Shown in pieces: positions 51,416 through 64,000 of a DNA stretch of 64,000 nt; the first letter of the stretch is position 1, and each line of letters starts with the position of its first letter. Source of the DNA: Flectonema sp. DT1601 (Eukaryota; Euglenozoa; Diplonemea; Diplonemida; Diplonemidae). The position numbers and the translations under genes are program-made. Location: NCBI GenBank assembly GCA_964019425.1, contig OZ025829.1, positions 779,484-843,483 of the forward strand, written 5' to 3'. Below the pieces are notes generated by a model. It did no database searches. It was not told the DNA's origin and saw nothing but the letters and a program-made list of their open reading frames with translations.

Positions 51416-54400
51416 TAACCCGCAAACCCGCAAACCCGCAAACCCGCAAACCCGCAAACCCGCAAACCCGCAAACCCGCAAACCCGCAAACCCGCAAACC
51501 CGCAAACCCGCAAACCCGCAAACCCGCAAACCCGCAAACCCGCAAACCCGCAAACCCGCAAACCCGCAAACCCGCAAACCCGCAAACCCGCAAACCCGCA
51601 AACCCGCAAACCCGCAAACCCGCAAACCCGCAAACCCGCAAACCCGCAAACCCGCAAACCCGCAAACCCGCAAACCCGCAAACCCGCAAACCCGCAAACC
51701 CGCAAACCCGCAAACCCGCAAACCCGCAAACCCGCAAACCCGCAAACCCGCAAACCCGCAAACCCGCAAACCCGCAAACCCGCAAACCCGCAAACCCGCA
51801 AACCCGCAAACCCGCAAACCCGCAAACCCGCAAACCCGCAAACCCGCAAACCCGCAAACCCGCAAACCCGCAAACCCGCAAACCCGCAAACCCGCAAACC
51901 CGCAAACCCGCAAACCCGCAAACCCGCAAACCCGCAAACCCGCAAACCCGCAAACCCGCAAACCCGCAAACCCGCAAACCCGCAAACCCGCAAACCCGCA
52001 AACCCGCAAACCCGCAAACCCGCAAACCCGCAAACCCGCAAACCCGCAAACCCGCAAACCCGCAAACCCGCAAACCCGCAAACCCGCAAACCCGCAAACC
52101 CGCAAACCCGCAAACCCGCAAACCCGCAAACCCGCAAACCCGCAAACCCGCAAACCCGCAAACCCGCAAACCCGCAAACCCGCAAACCCGCAAACCCGCA
52201 AACCCGCAAACCCGCAAACCCGCAAACCCGCAAACCCGCAAACCCGCAAACCCGCAAACCCGCAAACCCGCAAACCCGCAAACCCGCAAACCCGCAAACC
52301 CGCAAACCCGCAAACCCGCAAACCCGCAAACCCGCAAACCCGCAAACCCGCAAACCCGCAAACCCGCAAACCCGCAAACCCGCAAACCCGCAAACCCGCA
52401 AACCCGCAAACCCGCAAACCCGCAAACCCGCAAACCCGCAAACCCGCAAACCCGCAAACCCGCAAACCCGCAAACCCGCAAACCCGCAAACCCGCAAACC
52501 CGCAAACCCGCAAACCCGCAAACCCGCAAACCCGCAAACCCGCAAACCCGCAAACCCGCAAACCCGCAAACCCGCAAACCCGCAAACCCGCAAACCCGCA
52601 AACCCGCAAACCCGCAAACCCGCAAACCCGCAAACCCGCAAACCCGCAAACCCGCAAACCCGCAAACCCGCAAACCCGCAAACCCGCAAACCCGCAAACC
52701 CGCAAACCCGCAAACCCGCAAACCCGCAAACCCGCAAACCCGCAAACCCGCAAACCCGCAAACCCGCAAACCCGCAAACCCGCAAACCCGCAAACCCGCA
52801 AACCCGCAAACCCGCAAACCCGCAAACCCGCAAACCCGCAAACCCGCAAACCCGCAAACCCGCAAACCCGCAAACCCGCAAACCCGCAAACCCGCAAACC
52901 CGCAAACCCGCAAACCCGCAAACCCGCAAACCCGCAAACCCGCAAACCCGCAAACCCGCAAACCCGCAAACCCGCAAACCCGCAAACCCGCAAACCCGCA
53001 AACCCGCAAACCCGCAAACCCGCAAACCCGCAAACCCGCAAACCCGCAAACCCGCAAACCCGCAAACCCGCAAACCCGCAAACCCGCAAACCCGCAAACC
53101 CGCAAACCCGCAAACCCGCAAACCCGCAAACCCGCAAACCCGCAAACCCGCAAACCCGCAAACCCGCAAACCCGCAAACCCGCAAACCCGCAAACCCGCA
53201 AACCCGCAAACCCGCAAACCCGCAAACCCGCAAACCCGCAAACCCGCAAACCCGCAAACCCGCAAACCCGCAAACCCGCAAACCCGCAAACCCGCAAACC
53301 CGCAAACCCGCAAACCCGCAAACCCGCAAACCCGCAAACCCGCAAACCCGCAAACCCGCAAACCCGCAAACCCGCAAACCCGCAAACCCGCAAACCCGCA
53401 AACCCGCAAACCCGCAAACCCGCAAACCCGCAAACCCGCAAACCCGCAAACCCGCAAACCCGCAAACCCGCAAACCCGCAAACCCGCAAACCCGCAAACC
53501 CGCAAACCCGCAAACCCGCAAACCCGCAAACCCGCAAACCCGCAAACCCGCAAACCCGCAAACCCGCAAACCCGCAAACCCGCAAACCCGCAAACCCGCA
53601 AACCCGCAAACCCGCAAACCCGCAAACCCGCAAACCCGCAAACCCGCAAACCCGCAAACCCGCAAACCCGCAAACCCGCAAACCCGCAAACCCGCAAACC
53701 CGCAAACCCGCAAACCCGCAAACCCGCAAACCCGCAAACCCGCAAACCCGCAAACCCGCAAACCCGCAAACCCGCAAACCCGCAAACCCGCAAACCCGCA
53801 AACCCGCAAACCCGCAAACCCGCAAACCCGCAAACCCGCAAACCCGCAAACCCGCAAACCCGCAAACCCGCAAACCCGCAAACCCGCAAACCCGCAAACC
53901 CGCAAACCCGCAAACCCGCAAACCCGCAAACCCGCAAACCCGCAAACCCGCAAACCCGCAAACCCGCAAACCCGCAAACCCGCAAACCCGCAAACCCGCA
54001 AACCCGCAAACCCGCAAACCCGCAAACCCGCAAACCCGCAAACCCGCAAACCCGCAAACCCGCAAACCCGCAAACCCGCAAACCCGCAAACCCGCAAACC
54101 CGCAAACCCGCAAACCCGCAAACCCGCAAACCCGCAAACCCGCAAACCCGCAAACCCGCAAACCCGCAAACCCGCAAACCCGCAAACCCGCAAACCCGCA
54201 AACCCGCAAACCCGCAAACCCGCAAACCCGCAAACCCGCAAACCCGCAAACCCGCAAACCCGCAAACCCGCAAACCCGCAAACCCGCAAACCCGCAAACC
54301 CGCAAACCCGCAAACCCGCAAACCCGCAAACCCGCAAACCCGCAAACCCGCAAACCCGCAAACCCGCAAACCCGCAAACCCGCAAACCCGCAAACCCGCA

Positions 54401-57400
54401 AACCCGCAAACCCGCAAACCCGCAAACCCGCAAACCCGCAAACCCGCAAACCCGCAAACCCGCAAACCCGCAAACCCGCAAACCCGCAAACCCGCAAACC
54501 CGCAAACCCGCAAACCCGCAAACCCGCAAACCCGCAAACCCGCAAACCCGCAAACCCGCAAACCCGCAAACCCGCAAACCCGCAAACCCGCAAACCCGCA
54601 AACCCGCAAACCCGCAAACCCGCAAACCCGCAAACCCGCAAACCCGCAAACCCGCAAACCCGCAAACCCGCAAACCCGCAAACCCGCAAACCCGCAAACC
54701 CGCAAACCCGCAAACCCGCAAACCCGCAAACCCGCAAACCCGCAAACCCGCAAACCCGCAAACCCGCAAACCCGCAAACCCGCAAACCCGCAAACCCGCA
54801 AACCCGCAAACCCGCAAACCCGCAAACCCGCAAACCCGCAAACCCGCAAACCCGCAAACCCGCAAACCCGCAAACCCGCAAACCCGCAAACCCGCAAACC
54901 CGCAAACCCGCAAACCCGCAAACCCGCAAACCCGCAAACCCGCAAACCCGCAAACCCGCAAACCCGCAAACCCGCAAACCCGCAAACCCGCAAACCCGCA
55001 AACCCGCAAACCCGCAAACCCGCAAACCCGCAAACCCGCAAACCCGCAAACCCGCAAACCCGCAAACCCGCAAACCCGCAAACCCGCAAACCCGCAAACC
55101 CGCAAACCCGCAAACCCGCAAACCCGCAAACCCGCAAACCCGCAAACCCGCAAACCCGCAAACCCGCAAACCCGCAAACCCGCAAACCCGCAAACCCGCA
55201 AACCCGCAAACCCGCAAACCCGCAAACCCGCAAACCCGCAAACCCGCAAACCCGCAAACCCGCAAACCCGCAAACCCGCAAACCCGCAAACCCGCAAACC
55301 CGCAAACCCGCAAACCCGCAAACCCGCAAACCCGCAAACCCGCAAACCCGCAAACCCGCAAACCCGCAAACCCGCAAACCCGCAAACCCGCAAACCCGCA
55401 AACCCGCAAACCCGCAAACCCGCAAACCCGCAAACCCGCAAACCCGCAAACCCGCAAACCCGCAAACCCGCAAACCCGCAAACCCGCAAACCCGCAAACC
55501 CGCAAACCCGCAAACCCGCAAACCCGCAAACCCGCAAACCCGCAAACCCGCAAACCCGCAAACCCGCAAACCCGCAAACCCGCAAACCCGCAAACCCGCA
55601 AACCCGCAAACCCGCAAACCCGCAAACCCGCAAACCCGCAAACCCGCAAACCCGCAAACCCGCAAACCCGCAAACCCGCAAACCCGCAAACCCGCAAACC
55701 CGCAAACCCGCAAACCCGCAAACCCGCAAACCCGCAAACCCGCAAACCCGCAAACCCGCAAACCCGCAAACCCGCAAACCCGCAAACCCGCAAACCCGCA
55801 AACCCGCAAACCCGCAAACCCGCAAACCCGCAAACCCGCAAACCCGCAAACCCGCAAACCCGCAAACCCGCAAACCCGCAAACCCGCAAACCCGCAAACC
55901 CGCAAACCCGCAAACCCGCAAACCCGCAAACCCGCAAACCCGCAAACCCGCAAACCCGCAAACCCGCAAACCCGCAAACCCGCAAACCCGCAAACCCGCA
56001 AACCCGCAAACCCGCAAACCCGCAAACCCGCAAACCCGCAAACCCGCAAACCCGCAAACCCGCAAACCCGCAAACCCGCAAACCCGCAAACCCGCAAACC
56101 CGCAAACCCGCAAACCCGCAAACCCGCAAACCCGCAAACCCGCAAACCCGCAAACCCGCAAACCCGCAAACCCGCAAACCCGCAAACCCGCAAACCCGCA
56201 AACCCGCAAACCCGCAAACCCGCAAACCCGCAAACCCGCAAACCCGCAAACCCGCAAACCCGCAAACCCGCAAACCCGCAAACCCGCAAACCCGCAAACC
56301 CGCAAACCCGCAAACCCGCAAACCCGCAAACCCGCAAACCCGCAAACCCGCAAACCCGCAAACCCGCAAACCCGCAAACCCGCAAACCCGCAAACCCGCA
56401 AACCCGCAAACCCGCAAACCCGCAAACCCGCAAACCCGCAAACCCGCAAACCCGCAAACCCGCAAACCCGCAAACCCGCAAACCCGCAAACCCGCAAACC
56501 CGCAAACCCGCAAACCCGCAAACCCGCAAACCCGCAAACCCGCAAACCCGCAAACCCGCAAACCCGCAAACCCGCAAACCCGCAAACCCGCAAACCCGCA
56601 AACCCGCAAACCCGCAAACCCGCAAACCCGCAAACCCGCAAACCCGCAAACCCGCAAACCCGCAAACCCGCAAACCCGCAAACCCGCAAACCCGCAAACC
56701 CGCAAACCCGCAAACCCGCAAACCCGCAAACCCGCAAACCCGCAAACCCGCAAACCCGCAAACCCGCAAACCCGCAAACCCGCAAACCCGCAAACCCGCA
56801 AACCCGCAAACCCGCAAACCCGCAAACCCGCAAACCCGCAAACCCGCAAACCCGCAAACCCGCAAACCCGCAAACCCGCAAACCCGCAAACCCGCAAACC
56901 CGCAAACCCGCAAACCCGCAAACCCGCAAACCCGCAAACCCGCAAACCCGCAAACCCGCAAACCCGCAAACCCGCAAACCCGCAAACCCGCAAACCCGCA
57001 AACCCGCAAACCCGCAAACCCGCAAACCCGCAAACCCGCAAACCCGCAAACCCGCAAACCCGCAAACCCGCAAACCCGCAAACCCGCAAACCCGCAAACC
57101 CGCAAACCCGCAAACCCGCAAACCCGCAAACCCGCAAACCCGCAAACCCGCAAACCCGCAAACCCGCAAACCCGCAAACCCGCAAACCCGCAAACCCGCA
57201 AACCCGCAAACCCGCAAACCCGCAAACCCGCAAACCCGCAAACCCGCAAACCCGCAAACCCGCAAACCCGCAAACCCGCAAACCCGCAAACCCGCAAACC
57301 CGCAAACCCGCAAACCCGCAAACCCGCAAACCCGCAAACCCGCAAACCCGCAAACCCGCAAACCCGCAAACCCGCAAACCCGCAAACCCGCAAACCCGCA

Positions 57401-60400
57401 AACCCGCAAACCCGCAAACCCGCAAACCCGCAAACCCGCAAACCCGCAAACCCGCAAACCCGCAAACCCGCAAACCCGCAAACCCGCAAACCCGCAAACC
57501 CGCAAACCCGCAAACCCGCAAACCCGCAAACCCGCAAACCCGCAAACCCGCAAACCCGCAAACCCGCAAACCCGCAAACCCGCAAACCCGCAAACCCGCA
57601 AACCCGCAAACCCGCAAACCCGCAAACCCGCAAACCCGCAAACCCGCAAACCCGCAAACCCGCAAACCCGCAAACCCGCAAACCCGCAAACCCGCAAACC
57701 CGCAAACCCGCAAACCCGCAAACCCGCAAACCCGCAAACCCGCAAACCCGCAAACCCGCAAACCCGCAAACCCGCAAACCCGCAAACCCGCAAACCCGCA
57801 AACCCGCAAACCCGCAAACCCGCAAACCCGCAAACCCGCAAACCCGCAAACCCGCAAACCCGCAAACCCGCAAACCCGCAAACCCGCAAACCCGCAAACC
57901 CGCAAACCCGCAAACCCGCAAACCCGCAAACCCGCAAACCCGCAAACCCGCAAACCCGCAAACCCGCAAACCCGCAAACCCGCAAACCCGCAAACCCGCA
58001 AACCCGCAAACCCGCAAACCCGCAAACCCGCAAACCCGCAAACCCGCAAACCCGCAAACCCGCAAACCCGCAAACCCGCAAACCCGCAAACCCGCAAACC
58101 CGCAAACCCGCAAACCCGCAAACCCGCAAACCCGCAAACCCGCAAACCCGCAAACCCGCAAACCCGCAAACCCGCAAACCCGCAAACCCGCAAACCCGCA
58201 AACCCGCAAACCCGCAAACCCGCAAACCCGCAAACCCGCAAACCCGCAAACCCGCAAACCCGCAAACCCGCAAACCCGCAAACCCGCAAACCCGCAAACC
58301 CGCAAACCCGCAAACCCGCAAACCCGCAAACCCGCAAACCCGCAAACCCGCAAACCCGCAAACCCGCAAACCCGCAAACCCGCAAACCCGCAAACCCGCA
58401 AACCCGCAAACCCGCAAACCCGCAAACCCGCAAACCCGCAAACCCGCAAACCCGCAAACCCGCAAACCCGCAAACCCGCAAACCCGCAAACCCGCAAACC
58501 CGCAAACCCGCAAACCCGCAAACCCGCAAACCCGCAAACCCGCAAACCCGCAAACCCGCAAACCCGCAAACCCGCAAACCCGCAAACCCGCAAACCCGCA
58601 AACCCGCAAACCCGCAAACCCGCAAACCCGCAAACCCGCAAACCCGCAAACCCGCAAACCCGCAAACCCGCAAACCCGCAAACCCGCAAACCCGCAAACC
58701 CGCAAACCCGCAAACCCGCAAACCCGCAAACCCGCAAACCCGCAAACCCGCAAACCCGCAAACCCGCAAACCCGCAAACCCGCAAACCCGCAAACCCGCA
58801 AACCCGCAAACCCGCAAACCCGCAAACCCGCAAACCCGCAAACCCGCAAACCCGCAAACCCGCAAACCCGCAAACCCGCAAACCCGCAAACCCGCAAACC
58901 CGCAAACCCGCAAACCCGCAAACCCGCAAACCCGCAAACCCGCAAACCCGCAAACCCGCAAACCCGCAAACCCGCAAACCCGCAAACCCGCAAACCCGCA
59001 AACCCGCAAACCCGCAAACCCGCAAACCCGCAAACCCGCAAACCCGCAAACCCGCAAACCCGCAAACCCGCAAACCCGCAAACCCGCAAACCCGCAAACC
59101 CGCAAACCCGCAAACCCGCAAACCCGCAAACCCGCAAACCCGCAAACCCGCAAACCCGCAAACCCGCAAACCCGCAAACCCGCAAACCCGCAAACCCGCA
59201 AACCCGCAAACCCGCAAACCCGCAAACCCGCAAACCCGCAAACCCGCAAACCCGCAAACCCGCAAACCCGCAAACCCGCAAACCCGCAAACCCGCAAACC
59301 CGCAAACCCGCAAACCCGCAAACCCGCAAACCCGCAAACCCGCAAACCCGCAAACCCGCAAACCCGCAAACCCGCAAACCCGCAAACCCGCAAACCCGCA
59401 AACCCGCAAACCCGCAAACCCGCAAACCCGCAAACCCGCAAACCCGCAAACCCGCAAACCCGCAAACCCGCAAACCCGCAAACCCGCAAACCCGCAAACC
59501 CGCAAACCCGCAAACCCGCAAACCCGCAAACCCGCAAACCCGCAAACCCGCAAACCCGCAAACCCGCAAACCCGCAAACCCGCAAACCCGCAAACCCGCA
59601 AACCCGCAAACCCGCAAACCCGCAAACCCGCAAACCCGAAACCCGCAAACCCGCAAACCCGCAAACCCGCAAACCCGCAAACCCGCAAACCCGCAAACCC
59701 GCAAACCCGCAAACCCGCAAACCCGCAAACCCGCAAACCCGCAAACCCGCAAACCCGCAAACCCGCAAACCCGCAAACCCGCAAACCCGCAAACCCGCAA
59801 ACCCGCAAACCCGCAAACCCGCAAACCCGCAAACCCGCAAACCCGCAAACCCGCAAACCCGCAAACCCGCAAACCCGCAAACCCGCAAACCCGCAAACCC
59901 GCAAACCCGCAAACCCGCAAACCCGCAAACCCGCAAACCCGCAAACCCGCAAACCCGCAAACCCGCAAACCCGCAAACCCGCAAACCCGCAAACCCGCAA
60001 ACCCGCAAACCCGCAAACCCGCAAACCCGCAAACCCGCAAACCCGCAAACCCGCAAACCCGCAAACCCGCAAACCCGCAAACCCGCAAACCCGCAAACCC
60101 GCAAACCCGCAAACCCGCAAACCCGCAAACCCGCAAACCCGCAAACCCGCAAACCCGCAAACCCGCAAACCCGCAAACCCGCAAACCCGCAAACCCGCAA
60201 ACCCGCAAACCCGCAAACCCGCAAACCCGCAAACCCGCAAACCCGCAAACCCGCAAACCCGCAAACCCGCAAACCCGCAAACCCGCAAACCCGCAAACCC
60301 GCAAACCCGCAAACCCGCAAACCCGCAAACCCGCAAACCCGCAAACCCGCAAACCCGCAAACCCGCAAACCCGCAAACCCGCAAACCCGCAAACCCGCAA

Positions 60401-63400
60401 ACCCGCAAACCCGCAAACCCGCAAACCCGCAAACCCGCAAACCCGCAAACCCGCAAACCCGCAAACCCGCAAACCCGCAAACCCGCAAACCCGCAAACCC
60501 GCAAACCCGCAAACCCGCAAACCCGCAAACCCGCAAACCCGCAAACCCGCAAACCCGCAAACCCGCAAACCCGCAAACCCGCAAACCCGCAAACCCGCAA
60601 ACCCGCAAACCCGCAAACCCGCAAACCCGCAAACCCGCAAACCCGCAAACCCGCAAACCCGCAAACCCGCAAACCCGCAAACCCGCAAACCCGCAAACCC
60701 GCAAACCCGCAAACCCGCAAACCCGCAAACCCGCAAACCCGCAAACCCGCAAACCCGCAAACCCGCAAACCCGCAAACCCGCAAACCCGCAAACCCGCAA
60801 ACCCGCAAACCCGCAAACCCGCAAACCCGCAAACCCGCAAACCCGCAAACCCGCAAACCCGCAAACCCGCAAACCCGCAAACCCGCAAACCCGCAAACCC
60901 GCAAACCCGCAAACCCGCAAACCCGCAAACCCGCAAACCCGCAAACCCGCAAACCCGCAAACCCGCAAACCCGCAAACCCGCAAACCCGCAAACCCGCAA
61001 ACCCGCAAACCCGCAAACCCGCAAACCCGCAAACCCGCAAACCCGCAAACCCGCAAACCCGCAAACCCGCAAACCCGCAAACCCGCAAACCCGCAAACCC
61101 GCAAACCCGCAAACCCGCAAACCCGCAAACCCGCAAACCCGCAAACCCGCAAACCCGCAAACCCGCAAACCCGCAAACCCGCAAACCCGCAAACCCGCAA
61201 ACCCGCAAACCCGCAAACCCGCAAACCCGCAAACCCGCAAACCCGCAAACCCGCAAACCCGCAAACCCGCAAACCCGCAAACCCGCAAACCCGCAAACCC
61301 GCAAACCCGCAAACCCGCAAACCCGCAAACCCGCAAACCCGCAAACCCGCAAACCCGCAAACCCGCAAACCCGCAAACCCGCAAACCCGCAAACCCGCAA
61401 ACCCGCAAACCCGCAAACCCGCAAACCCGCAAACCCGCAAACCCGCAAACCCGCAAACCCGCAAACCCGCAAACCCGCAAACCCGCAAACCCGCAAACCC
61501 GCAAACCCGCAAACCCGCAAACCCGCAAACCCGCAAACCCGCAAACCCGCAAACCCGCAAACCCGCAAACCCGCAAACCCGCAAACCCGCAAACCCGCAA
61601 ACCCGCAAACCCGCAAACCCGCAAACCCGCAAACCCGCAAACCCGCAAACCCGCAAACCCGCAAACCCGCAAACCCGCAAACCCGCAAACCCGCAAACCC
61701 GCAAACCCGCAAACCCGCAAACCCGCAAACCCGCAAACCCGCAAACCCGCAAACCCGCAAACCCGCAAACCCGCAAACCCGCAAACCCGCAAACCCGCAA
61801 ACCCGCAAACCCGCAAACCCGCAAACCCGCAAACCCGCAAACCCGCAAACCCGCAAACCCGCAAACCCGCAAACCCGCAAACCCGCAAACCCGCAAACCC
61901 GCAAACCCGCAAACCCGCAAACCCGCAAACCCGCAAACCCGCAAACCCGCAAACCCGCAAACCCGCAAACCCGCAAACCCGCAAACCCGCAAACCCGCAA
62001 ACCCGCAAACCCGCAAACCCGCAAACCCGCAAACCCGCAAACCCGCAAACCCGCAAACCCGCAAACCCGCAAACCCGCAAACCCGCAAACCCGCAAACCC
62101 GCAAACCCGCAAACCCGCAAACCCGCAAACCCGCAAACCCGCAAACCCGCAAACCCGCAAACCCGCAAACCCGCAAACCCGCAAACCCGCAAACCCGCAA
62201 ACCCGCAAACCCGCAAACCCGCAAACCCGCAAACCCGCAAACCCGCAAACCCGCAAACCCGCAAACCCGCAAACCCGCAAACCCGCAAACCCGCAAACCC
62301 GCAAACCCGCAAACCCGCAAACCCGCAAACCCGCAAACCCGCAAACCCGCAAACCCGCAAACCCGCAAACCCGCAAACCCGCAAACCCGCAAACCCGCAA
62401 ACCCGCAAACCCGCAAACCCGCAAACCCGCAAACCCGCAAACCCGCAAACCCGCAAACCCGCAAACCCGCAAACCCGCAAACCCGCAAACCCGCAAACCC
62501 GCAAACCCGCAAACCCGCAAACCCGCAAACCCGCAAACCCGCAAACCCGCAAACCCGCAAACCCGCAAACCCGCAAACCCGCAAACCCGCAAACCCGCAA
62601 ACCCGCAAACCCGCAAACCCGCAAACCCGCAAACCCGCAAACCCGCAAACCCGCAAACCCGCAAACCCGCAAACCCGCAAACCCGCAAACCCGCAAACCC
62701 GCAAACCCGCAAACCCGCAAACCCGCAAACCCGCAAACCCGCAAACCCGCAAACCCGCAAACCCGCAAACCCGCAAACCCGCAAACCCGCAAACCCGCAA
62801 ACCCGCAAACCCGCAAACCCGCAAACCCGCAAACCCGCAAACCCGCAAACCCGCAAACCCGCAAACCCGCAAACCCGCAAACCCGCAAACCCGCAAACCC
62901 GCAAACCCGCAAACCCGCAAACCCGCAAACCCGCAAACCCGCAAACCCGCAAACCCGCAAACCCGCAAACCCGCAAACCCGCAAACCCGCAAACCCGCAA
63001 ACCCGCAAACCCGCAAACCCGCAAACCCGCAAACCCGCAAACCCGCAAACCCGCAAACCCGCAAACCCGCAAACCCGCAAACCCGCAAACCCGCAAACCC
63101 GCAAACCCGCAAACCCGCAAACCCGCAAACCCGCAAACCCGCAAACCCGCAAACCCGCAAACCCGCAAACCCGCAAACCCGCAAACCCGCAAACCCGCAA
63201 ACCCGCAAACCCGCAAACCCGCAAACCCGCAAACCCGCAAACCCGCAAACCCGCAAACCCGCAAACCCGCAAACCCGCAAACCCGCAAACCCGCAAACCC
63301 GCAAACCCGCAAACCCGCAAACCCGCAAACCCGCAAACCCGCAAACCCGCAAACCCGCAAACCCGCAAACCCGCAAACCCGCAAACCCGCAAACCCGCAA

Positions 63401-64000
63401 ACCCGCAAACCCGCAAACCCGCAAACCCGCAAACCCGCAAACCCGCAAACCCGCAAACCCGCAAACCCGCAAACCCGCAAACCCGCAAACCCGCAAACCC
63501 GCAAACCCGCAAACCCGCAAACCCGCAAACCCGCAAACCCGCAAACCCGCAAACCCGCAAACCCGCAAACCCGCAAACCCGCAAACCCGCAAACCCGCAA
63601 ACCCGCAAACCCGCAAACCCGCAAACCCGCAAACCCGCAAACCCGCAAACCCGCAAACCCGCAAACCCGCAAACCCGCAAACCCGCAAACCCGCAAACCC
63701 GCAAACCCGCAAACCCGCAAACCCGCAAACCCGCAAACCCGCAAACCCGCAAACCCGCAAACCCGCAAACCCGCAAACCCGCAAACCCGCAAACCCGCAA
63801 ACCCGCAAACCCGCAAACCCGCAAACCCGCAAACCCGCAAACCCGCAAACCCGCAAACCCGCAAACCCGCAAACCCGCAAACCCGCAAACCCGCAAACCC
63901 GCAAACCCGCAAACCCGCAAACCCGCAAACCCGCAAACCCGCAAACCCGCAAACCCGCAAACCCGCAAACCCGCAAACCCGCAAACCCGCAAACCCGCAA
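51416..64000 (+). repeat. Telomere-like tandem octamer array (AAACCCGC)n, runs off the window
   Basis: About 12.6 kb and roughly 1,570 units of AAACCCGC (complement TTTGCGGG). I saw one irregular unit, at about 59636-59642, where a C is missing and the phase shifts by one. Because 8 is not a multiple of 3 and no stop codon forms, all six frames are open; the + strand reads as repeats of TRKPANPQ and the - strand as LRVCGFAG. These frames are not genes. The G-strand form (T-run plus GGG) fits a telomeric repeat, but the orientation does not fit a chromosome end on the right. Confidence 0.95.

Noticed and set aside
51071-64000. Three minus-strand frames of more than 4,000 codons
   Set aside because: They are produced by the octamer array, in which no frame contains a stop, and have no unique content beyond the array edge.
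51416-64000. CRISPR array
   Set aside because: A continuous 8-base tandem repeat with no spacers, in a eukaryotic setting.

Overview
The window is nuclear DNA from a eukaryote, most likely a flagellated single-celled one. The evidence is GT-AG introns of 54-130 bases, an EFHC-type ciliary protein, a Rab-like GTPase, an ABCA transporter, a two-thioredoxin protein with a KDEL-like tail, ubiquitin and a piggyBac-derived gene. All 20 protein genes between 1,376 and 47,816 lie on the + strand, closely packed. Nearly every start codon sits about 5-50 bases after a pyrimidine-rich tract ending in AG. That layout resembles lineages with polycistronic transcription and spliced-leader trans-splicing (euglenozoans such as diplonemids, or dinoflagellate relatives). 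No spliced-leader gene was seen, so the lineage is an inference.

Layout. 1-1,318: AT-rich DNA with no convincing gene. 1,376-17,641: a ubiquitin-fold/leucine-rich-repeat protein, stand-alone gamma-glutamyl phosphate reductase, a metaxin-like protein, Trm11-like tRNA methyltransferase, a 999-residue multidomain protein, a Rab-like GTPase, a domesticated piggyBac transposase, a small unknown protein, and a protein with three cyclic-nucleotide-binding-like domains. 17,958-24,041: a five-exon, full-size ABCA transporter. 25,810-34,487: a secreted VHL-beta-like protein, a thioredoxin-GYF-thioredoxin protein, a ubiquitin-containing fusion, a six-exon EFHC homologue and a disordered protein. 35,126-44,615: four nearly identical, intronless, secreted beta-helix (pectate-lyase-3-like) genes with mosaic flanks. 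45,861-47,816: a PH-like/PDZ protein. 47,817-51,415: gene-poor DNA with remnants of inserted elements. 51,416-64,000: an almost perfect tandem array of the octamer AAACCCGC that runs off the window.

The genes do not form one pathway. Shared themes are flagellum and cytoskeleton (EFHC, perhaps the cNMP and disordered proteins), secretion (VHL-like, thioredoxin, beta-helix family) and membrane traffic (Rab, ABCA). Reconstructed introns end in A-rich stretches before the AG, whereas the sites just before start codons are pyrimidine-rich, so two kinds of 3' splice site seem to coexist.

The most unusual part is the right end. The octamer looks like a telomeric motif (G-strand TTTGCGGG), but it faces the wrong way for a chromosome end on the right. 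Two short islands of the same octamer lie outside the array and bracket two foreign-looking segments. One carries a tRNA-like Pol III promoter pair and a long hairpin. The other carries a GC-rich ORF that runs without a stop straight into the array. This looks like repeated insertion of mobile elements into an octamer tract.
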